Shown here: positions 46,094 to 57,457 of the stretch, piece after piece
How the letters are laid out: each line of letters begins with the position of its first letter
How positions within the stretch are numbered: the stretch's first letter is position 1
Assembly: GCF_003369915.1 (NCBI RefSeq)
Contig: NW_022881625.1
Coordinates: 7,192,001 to 7,256,000, forward strand
From: Drosophila miranda
Taxonomy: Eukaryota > Arthropoda > Insecta > Diptera > Drosophilidae
DNA: 64,000 nt
Direction: 5' to 3'
Notes under the pieces: model-generated
The model's database searches: none
What the model was told of the DNA's origin: nothing
Seen by the model: only the letters and a program-made list of their open reading frames with translations
Position numbers and translations under genes: made by a program

Positions 46094-46573
46094 ATAACAA
46101 GATGAATAATAATGAATAAACAGCCGGTGTTTTCCTAACTAAATTCTAATTATACTTCCTAACCAGACAACAATCTGGAAACCTATTCTATTACGCGAGT
46201 GCATGCCTTTTGATTTGTGTTAAAATATTATTTAACTTTTTATTTTTCGGCGTCGGCTTGTGCTTGTGCTTGTGTTTGTGTTGTTGCAGTGAGTTAGTCC
46301 GCATTACATTGCATTGCAGTCCGCTCTCGTCTGGTAGCTTTTGTTGTTTTATCACTCTCTCGCTATCACCTCAACTTCAATAACTGTTCTTTCTCTCTCG
46401 CTCTTTAAACTTTCTGAGCAATAGCGCTCTCTGCTTAGTAGCTCTCGCTATAACCGCTCTCCACTCTGCTCTCTTTTTTTACCAATTCCGCTTTGAGCGT
46501 TGTCTGGCACATTGGTCTGATACCAATTTGTTTTGCAAATAATAGTATATATATAAATAATTAATAAAATAAA

Positions 46574-47593
46574 ATGGAATACGCTGTGGTCTGTGCCAAA
46601 AAAAGCTGTAAGAAGCAGATCACCCACGATCAGCCGAATGTCCCCTGCTGGCTCTGCGACAGCGTAGTGCACGCAAAATGCGCTGGATTTTCTGGCCTCG
46701 TGAGTGATGCTATAGCCAAACGTAATGGCTTGCATTACAGTTGCGAGGCATGCCGTGCGGTGGAGAAAGACATGGTGGGTTTCATGAGGCAGACGCGGAG
46801 TGGCTTTAAGGAGCTGACCGTTGGTTTTAAAAACCAATACGATCGGCTCCTAGCCATGGAGGCTCAGTTTAGCGGTTTAAAACTGCTGAATGAGTCTCCG
46901 AGGCGCAAAAAGGTCACTCCGCGGGATCTGCAATTGCCAACCGTCACTCAGCCGTGCGCCGCCGAAAAACTGACTCCGACCACTCCAAGTGTGCAGCAGT
47001 TGATCTCGTTTGCCACTCCAAGGGCAACGACAGCTGCTGGCGACGCAGATTCGGTAGCCGAATTCATCGCCTCGGAGAATGTGCAGCCAAGTACGTCTGC
47101 AGCGTCCGTGTCCGTGGTGTCCGCAAGTTCGCTAGTTGTCCCGTCTATACCGATCCCACCAGTAAATAGACGTTCCGGACCTCCGGATATTGCCACCACA
47201 GGTACTAGGCCTGTGGTGACTAAACCACTGGTGGGAGTCCCACTAAAACGACAAGTTTTTGTTTCACGGCTGGCCCCTGACCTCACATCTAATGATGTAA
47301 TTGCTTTTATTCAAAGCAAAATAACAGCCGTGGGTTTAAAGGTGGAGAAATTTAACTTCTCTTATGCCAGGGAGATAGCCTCGTTTAAGATAAGCATCTC
47401 CCCAACTCAATTTGACACCATTTGCTCCGCCAAATTTTGGCCGGAGCATTTGGTGGTGAAGGAGTTTAAGGCTAAGAAGAAGAATAGGCCCCCCATATCC
47501 CTTCCAAACCTTTCCAGTGTGCCACCCTCAACCTCAACCTCAACTTCCTCTTCCTCAACTTCCCGTCTTGCTTCCACCTTTCCAAAAAACTAA
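46574..47593 (+). CDS. LINE ORF1 protein with PHD-like zinc finger
   Basis: 339 residues from ATG. Residues about 7-55 form a Cys/His zinc finger of PHD type (C-x4-C, CWLC, HAKC, CEAC). The middle is Ser/Thr/Val-rich and the region about 223-300 (RQVFVSRLAPD onward) resembles the RNA-binding-like domain of such ORF1 proteins. The end is Pro/Ser/Thr-rich. Proteins of this type are known from CR1-like and related LINEs and bind element RNA. The frame is intact. Confidence 0.75.
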   Translation: MEYAVVCAKKSCKKQITHDQPNVPCWLCDSVVHAKCAGFSGLVSDAIAKRNGLHYSCEACRAVEKDMVGFMRQTRSGFKELTVGFKNQYDRLLAMEAQFSGLKLLNESPRRKKVTPRDLQLPTVTQPCAAEKLTPTTPSVQQLISFATPRATTAAGDADSVAEFIASENVQPSTSAASVSVVSASSLVVPSIPIPPVNRRSGPPDIATTGTRPVVTKPLVGVPLKRQVFVSRLAPDLTSNDVIAFIQSKITAVGLKVEKFNFSYAREIASFKISISPTQFDTICSAKFWPEHLVVKEFKAKKKNRPPISLPNLSSVPPSTSTSTSSSSTSRLASTFPKN

Positions 47594-47607
47594 CTTCTCT
47601 TTTAGTA

Positions 47608-48572
47608 ACCTATCAGAATGTAAGAGGCTTGCGTAGTAAGCTCAGCTTTCTTTTCCGGGATAGTGTTGCATTTGCTTCCCACGTTACTGTGTTTACTGAA
47701 ACCTGGTTAAAGCCGGACATTCTTAGTTCCGAGGTTTTGGCAGGTCGGTACACAACTTTTAGAAAGGACCGTTCGTCTCGACGTGCAGGGGGGGTTCTAA
47801 TTGCAGTGGACTCTTACTTCACGTCGGAACACTTCACAGTCCAAGTTCAACAGGAAGTGGAATTCCTGTGTGTAAAATGATTCTTCCCGCTTTCGCTATA
47901 TTCATTACTTGCTCGTATATCCCACCTTCTTCGGATATTTCAATTTATGAGCAGCACTGGTCCGCTTTAACCGCTGTTTCTTCCTCGCTATCTGATAAAG
48001 ATCGTATGATAGTTCTTGGTGACTTCAACTTGCCAGGAACTGTTTGGTCTTCGGTAAACGAGTCTAGTATCCTAGTGCCCATGTCACGACATGACTTTGT
48101 TGACGGCTTGCTTGACCTATCCCTGTCTCAAGTCAACCATGTGAAAAATTCCTTGGGTCGATTGCTTGATCTGTGCTTTGTATCGGATCCGACCATAGTG
48201 TTGTTAACCCGAGCCCTTCCGCTCACTATACCTGAAGACGCCTACCACCCTACTTTCGAGGTGTCGCTAGATATAGGACCAACTGTATTGGATCGGTCGA
48301 GTAGGCTGTCCGAACGTGTCCGCTGCTTTCGTAAAGCCGAGTTTGCGAAGCTTAATAACCTCATTAGGGATTTTGATTGGTCCGCTTTGTACTTGTGCAC
48401 TGATATCATAAAAGGCACAAACATTTTTTACAATGCTCTTGGCACATTTTTCGATTCTTGTGTCCCGCTTTCTTGTCCGACTAGATCTGGAAAACCCCCT
48501 TGGTTTACCAAAGAGTTATCCAGTCTAAAAAACTTAAAATCAAGACTTTATAAAATATTTCAAGAAGCCGCA
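47608..48572 (+). pseudogene. LINE ORF2, endonuclease domain, frameshifted and truncated
   Basis: An apurinic-like endonuclease domain: VTYQNVRGLRSKL start, TETWL, RRAGGVLIAV in the first frame up to 47880, then a one-base frameshift near 47873, followed by GDFNLPG and the YHPTFEV block in the next frame. No reverse transcriptase follows. The second frame reads straight into feo copy 7 sequence, giving an open frame to 48758. Confidence 0.75.
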
Positions 48573-49023
48573 CAGCGGCTGGCCAACAGCCAGCTAAAGG
48601 CGTCCAAGTCGCCACTAAAGCGGGTCCGCGTCCTGGACAACACATTGCGTCGCAGCGGGGGATTGGGCAGACGCAGCATTGGCACACGCTCGAACAAGAA
48701 GCCACGTACAAAATCAGCGGTGCCGGATACAAGATCGCCCAGCGATTCCGACCACTGAAAATGACCGCGAAGCCGGGATCTCCTATGAAGAATTGGTGCC
48801 CACGAGTCGCTCCTCAGTGCTGCCCGTCGGCGGGGCTCAGTATCAGCGCAATCGCGTGGCTGTGCCACGAATTCGCCATGTCCTCGTAAACCACAATTCG
48901 GTGGCGTCGGCCGCCAACACACCGTCAAAGCAGGCGGTCAATCAGGAGGAGAGGCCTCGATTTGGCAATCAATTGAAGCTCCCATCGCCACGTGAAAGTC
49001 GCATGTGGCCGAATCCACGATGA
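48573..49023 (+). pseudogene. feo: feo copy 7, C-terminal tail only
   Basis: Matches copy 6 from AQRLANSQLKASKS to the stop at 49021-49023. An internal deletion near 48750 removes gtatatgaccgatgag and shifts the frame. The 3'UTR behind it has lost the AATAAA box (gatgttggttacc) but keeps an A-run near 49141-49150. It joins the LINE at ccgcacagcgg. Confidence 0.9.
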
Positions 49024-49150
49024 GATTATTGGAATTTTTATTTGCGTTTTATGTTTGATTTCATTTTTTGTACCTTTATCTGTTTATCTCTGTTTCATTT
49101 ATTTTCGATGTTGGTTACCTTCAAGAAGGACAACCGAACCAAAAAAAAAA

Positions 49151-49244
49151 TAACAAGATATAAAAAAGCGCTAAAGATTAGCTTGTTTATATTATTATCT
49201 GATGCCATAATTATGGCGATTTATTTGTTTCATTTCATTGAGAG
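49151..49244. other. Inter-unit spacer fragment left of the BEL element
   Basis: Shortened copy of the taacaagatata spacer; compared with other units, the part from caggcctaaaac to the ccaaaaaat block is deleted. It ends in the target duplication gagag. Confidence 0.75.
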
Positions 49245-49561
49245 TCTTTGTAGTGGGGCGGATCGAAGCTCAACTCTCCCACAACGCAATTGCTGTAGCC
49301 GTCATAAGAAATGAAAACCGTTATGTTTAGTGGTATATATATAATTATGTGTGTGTATTTGGTTGGACGGTCGCGCGGTAGATCGGCCGTCTGAAGCGGG
49401 GGTGAAATCGTAACTGCTTAACTCTATGCCTTATGGTGCTTTTTCTGCCGTGAGCGCCGTGTGGATCGTGGATTGTGGATCCGAGCGCGCGAGAGCGAGT
49501 TGGGACCGGGGCGCACGGAGTTGGCACAGTGCGCGGAAATTGTTTACGGCTGGCCTGAACA
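49245..49561 (-). repeat. 3' LTR of split BEL element
   Basis: Nearly identical to 63492-63820, with a mutated outer end (TCTTTG for TGCTTG), one other substitution and a 12-bp difference near 49484. Confidence 0.9.
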
Positions 49562-51154
49562 TCCTCCCCCCTCCTTGCAGGATTGCAAAGTATAATGGGG
49601 TGGCCTATGGCTGGGCGTACGCCCCGGACCCGATTCATCCCAAAAAAGGCGCTCTGGACTTGACAAGGACGTCGACTCAGTGTCGCTCCACGGTCGGATA
49701 GGCGTGAGGATGCGCAAAACGGGGGTTGCTCTTGAGGAATCTGTGGATGGCGCCGTGGTTCCTACGAAGGGGCGGCTCGCGGGGAGACGAGTGTGTCGTT
49801 CGTCGTGAGCCGATGTAGATGGCGACGGTACAGTCGCGGCTGAGCGGGCTGGACGACGAGGGCGGCGTTTTGCATGGTTTGATTTAGATGGCGACGATGC
49901 TCCCGAGGCTGAGCGGGCCGGACGACGAGACGTGGGTACGTGGAGTAGCGTGTGATTGTTTTTGCCGGAGTGTTGGTGAGCCAGGCAGTTCCCGCAATAC
50001 TGGTTGATAAGGACAGCTCGGAGTTTCTCTTCGGGGCTCAGGAGAAGAAATTGGTGGTAGGTCCGTAGCGGATGGACTCCTTGGCAGATTCGGCAACGGT
50101 AGGAGCCAATTTCCCGAGCACGTCGGTTCTCCCTGGTGCGGTTGGCGCGGGGACGTGGGGCCACTGGCTCCACTGGACCTGTGAGTACCCAGCCGAAAAT
50201 GGTCTCCTGCCCGAGGAGAGAGCCACAGATGTTGGTCAGTGAGCCACTTAACTGAATGGACGGAAGGATATCCGCTCCAATCAGGATATCTATTTGTGAA
50301 CTCTCATAGAAGGTCGGATCCGCCCATGAGAGGTTCGGCAGGTCTCTCAAGAACCCTTGCGAGATCGGATGCGATGGAATATTCGCGGCCAATTCCGGAA
50401 TAACGTAGGCTGTGGCATTTAGTTGTAAGCCCGGCTTAGTCGGAGAACGGATGGAAAAACTGCAGAGCTTCTTTGACTGAGCGGATACGGCATTATTTAG
50501 GCCGGAGACCTGTGCCTGGATACGTTGGAATGGCAATTTGATCATGTCCACAAGACGTTCTGTAATGAACGTTGCCTCTGAGCCAGAGTCGATCAGAGCG
50601 CGGGCGTGGAAAGTTTTACCCAGGTGGCAAATATTAACGATGGCCGTGCCTAGGAGGACAGCTCTCGTACCGGAGGCGAAATATGACTGAACGTTTGGCT
50701 GGGCTTCGGACGAACTTGGATTTTGTACGCTTGGTACTCGTAGATGTAGCTCGGGACACGCTGAGGAATTTTGTGCCGTTGTGGAAATCGCTTCGCTGGA
50801 GTTTGCTGGATTGCTACGGTGCAGAAGCGTATGGTGCCGGTCTCCACAAATTATGCAATTGTGGGCGCTTTGGCATGCTCGTATCTGGTGGCCTTTTGCA
50901 AAGCAGTTCAAATAAAGCTGATTTTGCTTAATGTAGTCGGAGCGAGCGCCAGCGGTCATTTGAAGGAAGTAAGGGCATAACCGGATTGGATGATACTCTT
51001 TGGAGCAGAGATCACACGTGCTCCTCGTTTGATTCACTGTGGTCTCGAACGAGTGGGCACTCCTAGGATAAGGACTTCCTTGAGACCGAAACGGATTGCT
51101 TCTCGAATTGTCTGCAGTGCGTATGCTCGCCCTGGAGTGGGCCTGAGTCTCCAT
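49544..51154 (-). CDS. BEL zinc knuckles, protease and a second knuckle module, no pol
   Basis: 536 residues. Residues about 47-115 form zinc knuckles (CDLCSKEYHPIRLCPYF, CIICGDRHHTLLH), about 180-330 the DUF1758-type protease with DSGSEATFI, ending in GWVLTGP. Instead of reverse transcriptase there follows a second Cys/His module (YRCRICQGVHPLRTY, CGNCLAHQHSGKNNHTLLH, about 355-410) and a Ser/Pro/Arg-rich stretch. It ends with GGGCSGQP inside the 3' LTR, resembling the GGECSEQ end of the other BEL element. The frame itself is open; its first residues lie near a frameshift, so the real start is uncertain. Confidence 0.65.
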   Translation of the reverse strand: METQAHSRASIRTADNSRSNPFRSQGSPYPRSAHSFETTVNQTRSTCDLCSKEYHPIRLCPYFLQMTAGARSDYIKQNQLYLNCFAKGHQIRACQSAHNCIICGDRHHTLLHRSNPANSSEAISTTAQNSSACPELHLRVPSVQNPSSSEAQPNVQSYFASGTRAVLLGTAIVNICHLGKTFHARALIDSGSEATFITERLVDMIKLPFQRIQAQVSGLNNAVSAQSKKLCSFSIRSPTKPGLQLNATAYVIPELAANIPSHPISQGFLRDLPNLSWADPTFYESSQIDILIGADILPSIQLSGSLTNICGSLLGQETIFGWVLTGPVEPVAPRPRANRTRENRRAREIGSYRCRICQGVHPLRTYHQFLLLSPEEKLRAVLINQYCGNCLAHQHSGKNNHTLLHVPTSRRPARSASGASSPSKSNHAKRRPRRPARSAATVPSPSTSAHDERHTRLPASRPFVGTTAPSTDSSRATPVLRILTPIRPWSDTESTSLSSPERLFWDESGPGRTPSHRPPHYTLQSCKEGGGCSGQP

Positions 51155-51164
51155 GCCTGGATGG

Positions 51165-52411
51165 TCAGGCAGACAGGTACCGCTCCGCCAGGAACTTGTC
51201 CATGGCGTGCCAGGTGGGAATTTCGGACTTGTGCGTCACGGATTGCTCCCAAAGCTCTAAGGTCGTCTTTGGCAGCTTAGCGGAAATGAGGTACACTAAA
51301 ACTCCGTCAGCGAAAACGCTGTCTGTGGAGACCTCGGAATGGGTGAGTGTCGTGAGGCACTTGTGGACGGCCCTCTGGAGCTCTTTTAGCGCTGCTGCTG
51401 ACTCGGTACGGATTTGGGGCAGACTGAAAAGGATCTTCAGCTGGGCCTTGAGTATCAGCCTCCTGTTTTTGAAACGCTCACGGAGGGCGTTCCATGCGGA
51501 CGCGAAACCCTCGTTCGTAAGTGGAGCCTGTGCCACTATGTCGTGGGCTTCACCGCTGGTCTTTTTGTTGAGGTGGAACAGTTTTTCCACTGGAGCCAAC
51601 CTTGGGTTTTCTATGTAGATGGCGGTGAACAGGTCTCGGAACGTGGGCCACTGCTGGTAGTCCCCACTGAAAACTTCAGTGTCACATGGAGGGAGGCGGC
51701 AACCGCCGGAAGTCGGCACTTGAACGGCCAGTTGCGGCGTGTGAGGGACAGTCGGGGGGGCTCGAGCTGATCGTTCAGTTCGGCCAGGCATTGCGCGTAG
51801 ACCGCGTAGCAGTCATCGTACATCTCTTGGACATAAGCCACACCCTCTGGATCCTCTTCCGCCATCGTCACCGAACAGGCCGCGAACTCCGCGTCCACCT
51901 TTGCCCACAGGCTTCGGAGTTGTTCTCGATGGACTTGGGAGAGCGAGCGGGTTGGTGTGCTAGCATCTGGAGCGCTGAGCTTCTGGTCGAAGCGGGTCAG
52001 TCTGCTTGCAGCCAAGGCAAACTTAGACTGTGCGGAACTGGCGGCCATAGTGCTAGGTGCCGTGCGAGGGACTCCCGAGGGGAGCAACAAATCCTCGAAG
52101 GCATGTGGTGCGTGAACCCTGGACGTGGTCGGACCTCGCTCAGCTGGGGCCGGACGGGAAGATGTGGGCGTAGTGACTGAGCCGTTGGAGCTGGGTGGAT
52201 GGGTCAAACTCAGCGAACTCACCCGCTTAAACTTCTTGCGAGATTTCTTCTCAACAGTGGGCATGTTTGCTGATGGATCTGCGATAACGCGTAGTGGTGT
52301 CGCAAAGGTAGGAGAGCGGAAATGGCGACGTGGAAGTTCAGAACTACGAACCGTGGATATGTGGTTTTGGTGGAATTTATTGCGAGTATTTAAATTATGG
52401 AAATAGTACAC
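51165..52411 (-). pseudogene. BEL gag in two frames
   Basis: The N-terminal part (frame 52411-51611, likely start MPTVEKK inside it) is Lys/Ser/Pro-rich, then coiled. Around 51740-51780 the coding shifts to the second frame, which carries the Gag core (FSGDYQQWPTFRDLF near 51680) down to a TGA at 51165-51167 directly after AERYLSA. The next frame starts with a shift again. Two frameshifts separate one Gag protein. Confidence 0.7.
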
Positions 52412-52768
52412 CGTGGCCGGAATATATAGATATAAATACTACGATTGAACTACGGTTGAAAACAATATACTCTCGAAATGCAGGGTAGCGCGTCACTTGG
52501 CGTTCCGTTACGGTCAAGCGCGGCACCGAAAAATATTCTCCCAACAACTACAACGCAGGCAAACGGTGGAGAAGCGAAAGGAAAAACGAAAAGAATGCAC
52601 CGCTGCTGCTGCTTGTATGTGTGTATGAATGGCTGTAAGTGCTATGTACCGCGGCTTGGGTTGAAGAGATGTCAAACAACGGGTAAAACGGTGGATAACC
52701 GTTTTATATACAATATGTATGTAGTAGTTTAAGTTGCTTGATGGCAACGAGTAACATTTATTTGATAA

Positions 52769-52878
52769 TGTAGTGTATTGACACTCAGACTTAAGCACGC
52801 GTTGTCTTCAAGATTCTCTTTTATTCTATATCCCTTGGATGGTGTGACCGTATATAGATATTAATATAATACCTAACA
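52769..52878 (-). repeat. 3' LTR of gypsy element B
   Basis: 110 bp, identical to 57196-57305. Confidence 0.9.
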
Positions 52879-53084
52879 CGCCTCTCCTTAGATGTTTAAT
52901 ATACATGTCATTTACAAATCTATTTTCTTATAACAATTTGATTTGTGTACTTAATCTAATTAGCGTATATAAAATTTATGTGATTTCGTATTTTTCTTTC
53001 TTCTTAATCTGTTTAGTATTTGTTTCAGTGTTTAATTTGTACATAATTTGATTTCATAATTCCTTTCTTTATATTATTTTATTG

Positions 53085-56000
53085 TTAAATACGCTTTACT
53101 ACCTTCCCTGCCTCACGTGGTCTCAACTCTCTCCTGGTGGGTGTTGGTTGAGAAACTATTTGTTCATTGTTGGTTTTGGAATTGTCATCTACTGAACAAT
53201 TGCTTTCGACATCAGGTGTTTTCGCATTAGGCGATGTATGATTGTTAGTGCTTTGGTTTCTAATTTGATCCAGGTGACGTTTTATTTCTCTGTTATTGTT
53301 CGCCAAAATACAACAATACGAACGCGGGCCCAGTTGTTGTTTTACAGTTGCCTGAGTCCAGCTTGCTTTGTTAGGATTTTTGTAGTCCCTAACCATAACT
53401 TTTTGACCCTTTAAAAATTCTGTGCTTCGTCTACCTTTGTGATTTACAACACACTCAGTCTGTTTTTTATTTATTATGCTTTCGACCGTAGGTGGTTTTA
53501 ACAACGAAAATCTTGTTTTTAGTGTACGACCAAAAAATAATTTAGCAGGAGATTCGCCCGTAGTACAATGAATCGTATTTCGGTAATCGATCAAAAATCT
53601 ATTTAAAAGTGTATTAAAATCTTGTCTTTCATTAGCCTTTATGTTTGCATATAGTGATTTCTTAACAGTCTTTACAAAATTTTCTGCTTGACCATTAGTC
53701 GCTGGATGTCCTGGAGCAGTAAAAATGTGATTAACACCATTGTTTTTCATAAACGTTTTAAAATCATCAGAAGTAAACTGTCGTCCATTGTCACTAACTA
53801 ACACGTCTGGTAAACCATATCGACAAAATACTTCTCTAAGCTTGTTGATAGTAAACAATGAAGTTATTTCCTTCGTTTTGAATACTTCTGCCCATTTTGT
53901 ATAAGAATCTATAATAACCAATCAATGAAAACCTCTAATTGGTCCTGCAAAGTCTATGTGTACTCGACTCCAAGCCTTTCCTGTGGATTTCCACGGTATT
54001 AACAGACTCTTTTCTGGACTTGATTGTAGTTCCTGACAAGGAATACAATCTCGAATTAATTTCTCAATTTCAGAATCCATGCAAGGCCACCACACATAAG
54101 AACGTGCTAACATTTTGGTTTTTACTATTCCCAAATGCGATGCATGAAATTCTGCTAAAATAGCTTGTCTCAGTTTGGTTGGAATTACTACTCTGTGTCC
54201 CCATAAGATACAATCATATTCCACTGAAAGTTCATTTGTTTTAGAGATGTAGGCAGAAAACTCGCTGCCTTTTAATCTTGTCTTCGAACCAGTGTTAATT
54301 GCCTCACAAACTTTTGATAATATTGGGTCACGTCGTGTTTCACGAGCTACTTCTTTGAAGCTAATTTTGAACACCTTTTCGGACTGTATAAAATGTATGT
54401 AATTATAGTCTTCGTTTGGTACAGCCGTTTCCCATTGAGGCATTCTTGAGAGTCCATCTGCTATATTTAAGGTCCCCTTTATGTGTTCAACTGTATATTG
54501 AAAACCTGACAAAGTCAGTGCCCATCTTTGCATTCGTGCAGAGGCCATCAATGGAAGTCCTTTCAGGTCTCCAAATATGCTTAGTAATGGTTTGTGATCT
54601 GTTCGAAGGATGAACTTGTTTCCTAAAAGATACTGTCTTAATTTACTCACACAGAACACTATAGCCAGGGCCTCTTTCTCGATTGTACTGTAATTATGCT
54701 CGCTTTTGGATAATGCTCTTGATACAAATGCTATTGGTTTGATATCTTCATTGCATTTATGTGATAAAACACCTGAAACTGCATGACTGCTAGCATCAGT
54801 CGTTAATACTAACGGTTGATCTGGGTTGTAGTGAACTAAAACTTGTTCAGAAGTTACTTCTTTCTTTACCTCTTCATAGGCACTCTGACATTCGTGTGTC
54901 CAATTAAATTTTGTATTTTTCTTTAATAATGCATATAAAGGACTCATTATCTGAGCGAAATTATTGATAAACTTTGAATAATAATTTACCATGCCTATGA
55001 AAGCTCTAAGCTGTGATACGTTTTCCGGAGCCGGTGCAAACAATACACTCGCAACTCTATCATTGTTTTTGCTCAGTCCTATCCTGTCAATTGAAAATCC
55101 TAGGTAACAAATTTTGGATTTAAAGAACTCACATTTCTTGTCATTTAATTTAAGTCCAACTGATTTCAGTTTTCTAAGTACAGCTTTTAGGTTTGAAATA
55201 TGTTCTTGAAGATCTCGTCCTGTAACTGTTATGTCATCTTGATAAACCACAACTCCTCGCATACCCTGAAACAACCCTTCCATTGTTTTTTGAAAAATAG
55301 CTGCTGCAGTTTTTATACCAAATGGTAAGCGTTTAACTTTCAATAGTCCAATATGTGTGCTCCAAGTACACAAATTTTGAGATTGCTCATCTAAATTTAG
55401 CTGATTGTAAGCATTTGACAGGTCAAGTTTTGAATACAGTGTACCCCCTTCAAGCGCTGCAAAAATGTCGTCTATTCGAGGTAGTGGATACTTTACGTCG
55501 ACTAAAGACCGGTTTAATGTAACCTTATAGTCACCACAAATTCGTATGTCACCGTTTGGTTTTAAAATCGGTACCAAAGTTGTTGCCCATTCAGAACTAA
55601 CAACTTGCTCTAAAATTCCATCATCTATGAATTTTCGTAACTGCACTTCAATCTTTTCTTTCCATGCTAATGGTACTGACCTAGGCTTGAAAAATATTGG
55701 TTTTGCATCTTCTTTTAATAGTAACGATATCGTATTCGTAGTATATGAACCTAAACGAGGCTCAAAAACTTCAGCAAACTCCGATTTAATCTGTTCTGTA
55801 ATTACAGAATTTGGTTCATTTACGTACACATTGTTCACCTGCATTAACTCAAAATTAAAAGCTCTCAAAAATGTTCTACCTAGCAAAGGTGGACTCACTG
55901 CATTGGTTACAACAACAACAATTTGTTTTTTTAGACCTCGATATTCGATCGTTGCATCGTACTCACCAATAACTTTGATTGAATCTCCATTGTAATCTAC

Positions 56001-57128
56001 ATATGGAACTAGACATTTTCTAAGTGGTCTGCTGGTATTTAAGCTTTCGTAAAATGTTTTTGGAACCAATGTGCACGGTGCACCAGTGTCGCAAGCAATT
56101 TTCGTTATGTTTCCATCAATTTTTACAGGTAAATAATATACTCCATTAGTTGAGGTTGTATCAACGCTATAGATAGAAAAGTTATAATTATCATTATCAA
56201 AATTATTATCAGAATAGGTGTCATGTTTTGTTTGAGATACATAATTTACGGATTTTTTTGATTTATTTTTACAAATGCTCGCCAAGTGACCTATTTTTCC
56301 ACAGCTGTGACATTTGCATGCCTTATACTTGCAATTGTTTGAGTTATGATTTCGCCAGCCACAGTGTGTGCATGGCTGCTGCTTCTTTTCTCTGCCAGCG
56401 TCGCAGTCGTTTTCGCCGTCGCCGTCACCGTCGCTTCTGCCGCCTCTGTAACTCACGTTTCGGTTGCCCTTGAAATGACTTCTGCCGTTGCTCCTTGCTT
56501 GATCTCTGTTCTCGCCTCTTTGCCTCTGCCATTGACTAGTCCCGTTCTTTTGATGCATGTAGTTGACGTTGTGTTCTGTCTTCCTTGTGCTGATCTTCGT
56601 CTCCATGATCATCGCCTTCTTGAGTGCATCAGCCAGAGTTAGATTTTCGTCTTCTTCACATATTCTTTCATATATAGGGTTGGGAAGGCTCATCACAAAT
56701 TGGTTTAATACAAACGCTTCCAGATTCGAGCCAAATTTGCATTCCAATGCCAATTGTTTAACTCGAGCATACCACTCCGCTACAGTCTCATCTTCACTTT
56801 TTGTGGACATGTGAAATTTTTTTCTTTCTCTGAATATGAGTGTAGGTGGTGTGTAGTGTGTTTTTAAAATTTCACATAATTCTTTGTATGCTTTTGATAC
56901 GGGTGATACCGGATTGCACAAACTATGTAGTACAGTGTAAGCCGCTGTACCGATCGACTTCAACAAAACTGCCTTTTTTGTGTTTTCCTCTTTCACATTC
57001 AATTCGCACAAATGTATGTCGAATTTTTCCTTCCAAATGCAGAACGTTTCTTGGTGTGGCGAAAACTCAGCAATTGTTGCCATTTGATAGAATGTTGGTG
57101 CTTCATTTTTCGTCATGTTGCTATTCAT
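53085..57128 (-). pseudogene. Gypsy element B Gag-Pol polyprotein with one in-frame TGA in integrase
   Basis: From ATG 57128 the frame is open for 1068 residues to TGA at 53922-53924, and behind it open again for about 278 codons in the same frame. Domains: Gag (about 20-190), CCHC knuckles (CTHCGWRNHNSNNC, CHSCGKIGHLASIC), protease (ACDTGAPCTLV), reverse transcriptase with intact YQDD, RNase H, integrase HHCC (HASHLG...CIPCQ), then the core with D in HIDFAGP, the stop between GPIRGFH and LVIIDSYTKW, D in VSDNGRQF and E in NGQAENFV. The stop lies between the first and second catalytic Asp. As all else is intact and LTRs are identical, the TGA is a very young mutation or is read through. Confidence 0.9.
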
Positions 57129-57195
57129 ATATTATATGCACTTTTAACATGTGTATGTATATTAATACGTTTTATTTTATCCTCGTCGCCAATTA

Positions 57196-57305
57196 TGTAG
57201 TGTATTGACACTCAGACTTAAGCACGCGTTGTCTTCAAGATTCTCTTTTATTCTATATCCCTTGGATGGTGTGACCGTATATAGATATTAATATAATACC
57301 TAACA
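57196..57305 (-). repeat. 5' LTR of gypsy element B
   Basis: 110 bp, identical to 52769-52878; the inner side carries the primer-binding site at about 57181-57193. Confidence 0.9.
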
Positions 57306-57457
57306 GATAAGTATGTTAGACTTAAAATTATAACAGCTCCAAGTTTTACAAGTATGTTTGTGAATAATTATATGCGTGTACGTCTGATGCGTGGCTGAAC
57401 TGACAACTGACTGATCCCTCTCTCTTGCTATCGGCTCTCTCAGAGCCGATTACTGCT

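Larger units (their letters stand above)
46105..48572 (+). mobile_element. CR1/jockey-group non-LTR retrotransposon, 3'-truncated
   Basis: A CT-rich leader of about 470 bp (46105-46573) without genes is followed by ORF1 and the endonuclease part of ORF2. Reverse transcriptase and 3' end are missing: at about 48572 the sequence switches to the feo tail. The left border is the end of conserved spacer sequence (taacaagat). No target duplication can be seen because the right end is lost. Confidence 0.75.
52769..57305 (-). mobile_element. Ty3/gypsy element B (mag-like), inserted in LTR of element A
   Basis: LTRs of only 110 bp, 52769-52878 and 57196-57305, TGTAGTGTAT...ACCTAACA, without a single difference. 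A 5-bp duplication gataa (52764-52768 and 57306-57310) flanks it. The primer-binding site next to the right LTR reads TGGCGACGAGGAT on the minus strand, a type I associate with mag-lineage elements, which also have very short LTRs. It is the youngest insertion of the nest. The 52879-53084 stretch is an AT-rich 3' untranslated part. Confidence 0.9.
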
